A stretch of 64,000 bases of DNA from Mesostigma viride (taxonomy: Eukaryota > Streptophyta > Mesostigmatophyceae > Mesostigmatales > Mesostigmataceae), in NCBI GenBank assembly GCA_009746045.1, contig RPFO01000072.1, positions 3,198,823-3,262,822 of the forward strand, in the 5' to 3' direction. Positions 60,168-64,000 of the stretch are shown piece after piece (position 1 is the stretch's first letter; the number at the start of each line of letters is the position of its first letter). Below the pieces are notes generated by a model that saw only the letters and a program-made list of their open reading frames with translations, made no database searches and was not told the DNA's origin. A program made the translations under genes and the position numbers.

Positions 60168-61385
60168 CTAGTTTTTCTGCTGCTGCTTCCTCTTGCGGCC
60201 ACGAGAGGTATTGCCACCCCGCGGCTGAGAAGCATCACCACCACGCGGCTGGGAAGCGTCGCCACCACGAAGGGCACCGCTCTTGACGGCTTGGGAGATC
60301 TGCTGCAGCAGCTTGAGGACCTCCATCTGGGTATCCTTGGGTCCAGCGCCCGCCTTGCTCCTGCAGGCAGACGCATCATGTCCAGAATTGCCACAAGACT
60401 TGCACTTGCGAAAGTAGCAATCCTTAGCCAGATGGTTAGTCCTATTACAGAAAGTGCAGGGAGGGAAGGACTCAGAATTAGCGACAACCTTACCCTTACA
60501 TGCGCGGCGTGTGTGCCCGGGCTGCCCGCAGTTGTAGCAGAAGATTTCCCGTTGCTGCTCCATCACCATGGCGACACGAGGCACCTCCGCGGCACCTCCT
60601 TCTCTGGAAACACGGGTTTGATTCGTCAGGAGCTCCTTGAGGTGAGCTCTGCATCGGTGAGTGTCGCACAGGTAACCGCGGCAGTTGGCGACCAAATTCC
60701 GCTTCTCGGATTCGGACAGAGCACAGTTTTGGATCCATCGGAGATTCACCGCCTCGTCAGGCCACCGGAGCCCCTGCTTCTCCAGCATGTCGTAGTAAGA
60801 GTTGAGGTGCTCGATGATGGTCTGCCCGGGCTTCGGCTTTGCATCTACAAATTCCTCGATCTCGTCGCAGGTTTTGGCAGTGATAGAACGAAGAAAAGTC
60901 TCCCTCGCTCGGCGCAGAAACTCGAACGGCGACCACCGCAGACGCTGTGCTCTATCCAGCAGCGAAATCCACTCTGGGTGGTTTTTCTCGCGGTCTCCCA
61001 GCGGGGTTCCACGAAGAAACTCCAGCCAGTCCGGAATGATGTCTCGGTTGCCCGCGAGCCTGCGGAAAAACGGCCCAAGAGAGCTTACAAAGCGATCCCG
61101 GTCTGCTTGAATAGCACCAGGCACCAGCGGGGCTGGAACCCATTTCTTGATTGCCGACAGCAGCTTCGCCTCTTGAAGCAAGGTCTCCCGCCGAAGCACT
61201 TTATCACGCGCACGCTGGTTGTCACTACTAGTACTTCCCTGCCCGCAGCCCTCCTCCCGGGGCTGGTCGGACATATTCTTATTGTCATCCCTGTGCTCGC
61301 CTGGGCCAGGGTCGACAGAAAATTGAGCCGGTCCGTGCTCACCAGGGCCAGACCTCTGCTCTGAAAGATTGTCGTCCGAAGACAT
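60168..61385 (-). CDS. Copia-2 gag with three CCHC knuckles
   Basis: A 405-residue protein from ATG 61385 (MSSDDNLSEQRSGPGEHG). An acidic, disordered N-terminus is followed by a capsid-like helical region (FLRRARETFLRSITAKTCDE, PGQTIIEHLNSYYDMLEKQG). Then come three knuckles, CYNCGQPGHTRRAC, CTFCNRTNHLAKDC and CKSCGNSGHDASAC, and a basic end with RGGDASQP repeats (RGRKRKQQQKN). Multiple knuckles suit nucleic-acid packaging. The frame is intact. A start seven codons upstream is possible, but this one is the better defined ATG. Confidence 0.88.
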   Translation of the reverse strand: MSSDDNLSEQRSGPGEHGPAQFSVDPGPGEHRDDNKNMSDQPREEGCGQGSTSSDNQRARDKVLRRETLLQEAKLLSAIKKWVPAPLVPGAIQADRDRFVSSLGPFFRRLAGNRDIIPDWLEFLRGTPLGDREKNHPEWISLLDRAQRLRWSPFEFLRRARETFLRSITAKTCDEIEEFVDAKPKPGQTIIEHLNSYYDMLEKQGLRWPDEAVNLRWIQNCALSESEKRNLVANCRGYLCDTHRCRAHLKELLTNQTRVSREGGAAEVPRVAMVMEQQREIFCYNCGQPGHTRRACKGKVVANSESFPPCTFCNRTNHLAKDCYFRKCKSCGNSGHDASACRSKAGAGPKDTQMEVLKLLQQISQAVKSGALRGGDASQPRGGDASQPRGGNTSRGRKRKQQQKN

Positions 61386-61399
61386 TGCAATGAATACAA

Positions 61400-61882
61400 G
61401 TTGCAAATAAATGGAATGCGATGTAAATCAGAAAGCATGAAATGAACGTTGTGTTTATTGTTCTCATACGTTATTGTCGTTGTTGCATAATTCGTCTTCG
61501 TTGCGCATAAGAACCTGTTGCGCTTGGCACCTTCATCAGTCTTGCTGAATATCCTACGTGGACATGCATTCCATGTAGTTTAGTGCATGCCGCGTGTTAG
61601 ATACTTCTAGAATCCTCTAGGAGGTACCAAGGCAGATGCGCATACATGATAGGCCGATAGTCGGCTCAGTCCTCTTGATAGGACTACACCGGCCCTTGAT
61701 CAGCCGGTGACGTGGAGGCCTGGGAGACGTCCACACATTCTACGTGGCGTTATCCCATTGGCGAGTACTAGTGAAGTACAGCCATTGGCCCAATACTACA
61801 ATAAAGTATATTGTAGTAATCTGTACAAGATCCTCTATCTCTGAGGACCCATGTGGACCCTAGATGGGTCTCCAACCAACTC
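61400..61882 (-). repeat. Copia-2 5' LTR
   Basis: Partner of 55907-56389, identical as far as I can see. In element orientation the gag ATG follows only 14 bp after its end, so any primer-binding site must be in that short gap or overlap gag. Confidence 0.9.
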
Positions 61883-61887
61883 CGGCA

Positions 61888-62053
61888 GTTCACGACTCAG
61901 CACCAGCAGCCGCGGCCGCCAGCGATGAGTTCTACCAAGGGCGTGCTGCGCGCGGTCAATGAGATCGAGGCTCACCGACTAGCCTCCGGACAGCGTGCGA
62001 CCTTTGAGTCACCAGCAGTGGCCGGTTACGAGTTTGCCGCTGGGAAGTATACT
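61888..62053 (+). CDS. Gypsy-B gag C-terminal piece
   Basis: It continues gag after Copia-2: SSTKGVLRAVNEIEAHRLA then AVAGYEFAAGK, parallel to Gypsy-A (frame-corrected) at 12.6-12.45 kb. It is then cut by LINE-C at about 62061. Confidence 0.8.
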
Positions 62054-62065
62054 ATAATATAACCC

Positions 62066-63358
62066 GGGGCGCTCTTCCGGCTCAGGTCCGGCTGGCCGCT
62101 GAGGGCCACGACGAACGCATCCAGTCGGCCTTGGCGCAGCTGGTCCCGGGCCCCGACCTCCCGCCACATGCTATTCGCATTGCCTCCCTGCCTGCACGGA
62201 TGGGTGGCTGTGGTCTGACTCGTGCCGCCCGGCTGGCCCCAGCAGCATTTTTGGGCTCCGTCGCTCAGTCGTGGGCGGAAAGCTGCCGGCTCCTGCCCCT
62301 TTTGGCAACGGCAGCGCCTGACCTCCTGGACCCCAGCAGCCCTTTGCCCTTCGTCACCGCCATCCAGGAGGCCTATGCTGAGATCCAGCAGGCCTGTTCT
62401 CCCGTCCGTGCCGCTCAGGCGGTACAGCGCCACCTCCCTCGCGGCACTCCCTCGGTCGCCTCCGTTCAATCTCCCGCCGCATTCCCTGCTCGCGTCATCG
62501 ATAAACACCAGAAAACCTACGCGGGTATTCTGCACATGGCTGATTGGATTGCTCTTTTCGCGGACCTCAACGCCCAGGGACGTGCGTGGCTGTTCTCGCT
62601 TTCCTTGCGGAGTGTGGGCTCGGCGTACCTTCGTGCTCTTCCCATGGCCCCCCATTCGCCTTGGCTCCCAGCCACTACTCGGTGGCGCTCCGGCACCAGC
62701 TATTTGCCCCGCAGCCTCTTGTTCCGGCCGGGCGGCCTTGTGGTAGCTGTGGGCAGCCGCTGGATCCCACGGGGACTCACTACCTTGCCTGCATGGGGGG
62801 CCAACAGAATCAGAATTGGTATTTGTATTTGCACACTGTCCTCCTGACGGTGGTGCTCGCCATGATTCGGTCGGTTTTCCCCCACGCGAACATCCGGTCC
62901 GAGGATGCGGATGGCGCTGCCTTCTATTCCCCCAACCACCGGCCTGACATCGTGGTGCTGGACTTTGAGGGGGTGGCCGGCATCTGCTTATCGACGTTTC
63001 GGTGGCGCGGCCCTTGGCTCTTAGCCACGTGGCTGGGGCCTCCCTCACGGCAGGTTACACGGCGGACCGGGCGGAGCGGGCCAAGCTCCTGGCCTACGGC
63101 GACGTCGGGCACCATCGTGTGGTGCCCTTTGTCCTGGAGGAGTTTGGGGCCATGGGGCCCCTGACCTCCGCCTTCTTCAAGGAGTGTTGCCGGCTCCGGG
63201 AGGACCGGCTGGACCTGGAGGGCCAGCGGGCCCCATGGTCGGCGCGGACCTGGACGTCATATTGGCGTCAGCGCTTGTCGGTGGCGCTGACTCGGGCCAT
63301 GGCTGACATCATGCTCCGCCGTACGCGGGCTGATTTTGCGGTGCAGCAGGGCTATTAG
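62066..63358 (+). pseudogene. LINE-C C-terminal protein: zinc finger and restriction-like endonuclease motif
   Basis: Three frames in turn. Frame one (62066-about 62650): HDERIQSALAQLVPG, IASLPARMGGCGLTRAARLA, AYAEIQQACSPV. Frame two (to about 62990): CGSCGQPLDPTGTHYLACMGG (CX2C, H, C), LLTVVLAMIRSVFPHANIR, RPDIVVLDFEG. Frame three (63002-63358): VARPLALSHVAGASLTAGYT, AERAKLLAYGDVGHHRVVPF, WRQRLSVALTRAMADIMLRR, ending QQGY. CCHC followed by RPD and an Asp about 14 residues later is the layout of the restriction-enzyme-like endonuclease of early-branching and Dualen-type LINEs. Two indels make this copy dead. Confidence 0.7.
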
Positions 63359-63937
63359 GTTCCTCCCGTTAGGCGTTTCCATTGGTCTTATCGTAGTATA
63401 GAGATTTTACATGGCTCTGTATAGAGGTTTATAGCTGGGCGTTTGCTTTGGTTTGAGTGATTTCACTCTGCTGTAAGTAATTATATTATTAATATATATT
63501 ATAGCTGGTTTATAGCTGGGCGTTTGCTTTGGTTTGAGTGATTTCACTCTGCTGTAAGTAATTATATTATGAATACATATATATTATATTAGTATATTTA
63601 ATTAATAATTATTTTTATAATATGTTCACTCCGGTGCGCTTTTCCAGTCCTAGTGGCTGACCACCTTAGCCATTATGAGAATGCCCACCTGTGTAGGGCA
63701 AGGGGGGGTGTCTGTTTTGCCCACATCTGTACCAAATACCAAGGGTGCATTGGTCCTGCATAGTAGCAGGTCACCCTGTTATCATGATGTCAGTAGTACG
63801 AAGGGTGCATTGGTCCTGCACAGTAGCAGGTCACCCTGTTATCATGCTATCAGCAGTAAGGGGGGTGTTTGGAATCATACACTGACCCCATGCATAGACG
63901 CCGTTGGCGGTAACGGGATATTTTATATGAGAATGTA
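63359..63937 (+). other. LINE-C 3' UTR with two tandem duplications
   Basis: A block of about 57 bp (AGCTGGGCGTTTGCTTTGGT...) occurs at 63433-63490 and 63513-63570. A block of about 58 bp (AAGGGTGCATTGGTCCTGCA...) occurs at 63740-63798 and 63799-63857. There are no genes. Confidence 0.8.
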
Positions 63938-63945
63938 ATAATATA

Positions 63946-64000
63946 TTCAGACATGGCCAACCAACCGTCATGGATGTCAAGTTTTTGGTCGACACAGGCG
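63946..64000 (+). CDS. Gypsy-B protease start, cut by the window edge
   Basis: ATGGATGTCAAG begins MDVKFLVDTG, the same start as the Gypsy-A protease, so Gypsy-B pol continues to the right. Confidence 0.88.

Larger units (their letters stand above)
55907..61882 (-). mobile_element. Copia-2: copia-like element with apparently identical LTRs
   Basis: LTRs of 483 bp at 55907-56389 and 61400-61882 look identical, and the 5-bp TSD is CGGCA (55902-55906 and 61883-61887). In minus orientation: 5' LTR, gag with three zinc knuckles, a degenerate region with the integrase core missing, then one long frame with integrase C-terminus, retropepsin-like domain, RT and RNase H. It is a recent insertion yet lacks a full integrase, so it probably moved with help from an intact relative. 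Confidence 0.92.
62062..63937 (+). mobile_element. LINE-C copy 2 in Gypsy-B
   Basis: ATAATATA at 62054-62061 and 63938-63945 is a plausible 8-bp TSD, though low in complexity. It is 5'-truncated, holding only the C-terminal coding part and a 0.58-kb 3' UTR. There is no TAAT hairpin end, so it is a different LINE family from LINE-A, -B and -D. Confidence 0.7.
42197..64000 (+). mobile_element. Gypsy-B: nested chromovirus-type element, right end outside the window
   Basis: This relative of Gypsy-A has the same order: LTR, primer-binding site, four-motif leader, viroplasmin-like ORF, Gln-rich gag and protease start. It is split by five insertions: 43287-44725, 45066-46788, 47510-53645, 55907-61882 and 62062-63937. 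Reading frames or sequence colinearity with Gypsy-A rejoin across each. The last bases (63946-64000) reach the protease DTG. Only about 5 kb of the 21.8 kb shown is Gypsy-B itself. Confidence 0.9.

Noticed and set aside
1-64000. CRISPR arrays, bacterial operons or ribosome-binding sites
   Set aside because: The direct repeats seen are all tandem satellites, LTRs or transposon copies. The intron, poly(A) signals and eukaryotic retroelements make a prokaryotic source untenable.

Overview
This window looks like nuclear DNA of a green alga, probably a chlorophycean (volvocine-like) one. The grounds are one interrupted two-component gene, UGUAA-type polyadenylation signals behind it, CAG/CTG-rich coding tracts, and dense Ty3/gypsy (chromovirus), Ty1/copia-like and LINE retrotransposons. 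No ribosomal RNA gene, operon or CRISPR array was seen. The lineage is an inference from sequence style; no marker gene is present.

Layout. 1-2930: the 3' exon of a hybrid histidine kinase, preceded by a 97-bp tandem triplication of its own splice acceptor and exon start, and followed by a 3' UTR holding a 284-bp LINE insertion with a 12-bp target-site duplication (TSD). 3.1-17.8 kb: a LINE (LINE-E) split by a complete 12.5-kb chromodomain gypsy element (Gypsy-A, minus strand, apparently identical 582-bp LTRs, TSD GCCTG). LINE-E ends in a roughly 510-bp (CCAT)n tract and a 3' hairpin with a TAAT tail. 18-24 kb: several copies of a short element made of a LINE ORF1-like gene plus a 3' UTR, a 1.77-kb element with 20-bp terminal inverted repeats (TIRs), and a 5'-truncated LINE (LINE-A) inside a 184-bp palindrome. 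24-31.7 kb: a 2.6-kb TTAA-flanked element inside a second copy of that palindrome, a 1.35-kb dispersed repeat, and LINE debris. 31.7-33.5 kb: no genes, with GT and poly-G tracts. 33.5-42.2 kb: LINE-D (minus strand), split by a 3.9-kb TIR element and by LINE-B, a 2.5-kb LINE with a long reverse transcriptase (RT) ORF.

42.2-64 kb: a second gypsy element (Gypsy-B, plus strand, itself inserted in LINE-D) that runs off the right edge. It is interrupted by a 1.44-kb repeat, a 1.7-kb TTAA-flanked element, a 6.1-kb copia-like element (Copia-1) flanked by a roughly 645-bp direct duplication, a 6.0-kb copia-like element (Copia-2, apparently identical LTRs, TSD CGGCA) and a 1.9-kb LINE with a zinc finger and a PD-D motif.

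How the parts relate. The window is a transposon-nesting site whose insertion order can be read from TSDs and rejoined reading frames. LINEs and ORF1-only elements share a 3' hairpin (CTCCC..ACGGAG) followed by a TAAT- or TTAAT-type tail, suggesting one LINE reverse transcriptase mobilises both. The most unusual proteins are in the copia-like pair. A retropepsin-like domain lies between integrase and RT with DTQ or DTK in place of DTG, and the RT box reads HGDD. Gypsy-A and Gypsy-B carry a small viroplasmin/RNase H1-N-like ORF upstream of gag, and Gypsy-A has a long unknown ORF between the chromodomain integrase and the 3' LTR. Many single-base frameshifts occur even in elements with identical LTRs, so indel errors in the assembly cannot be excluded.
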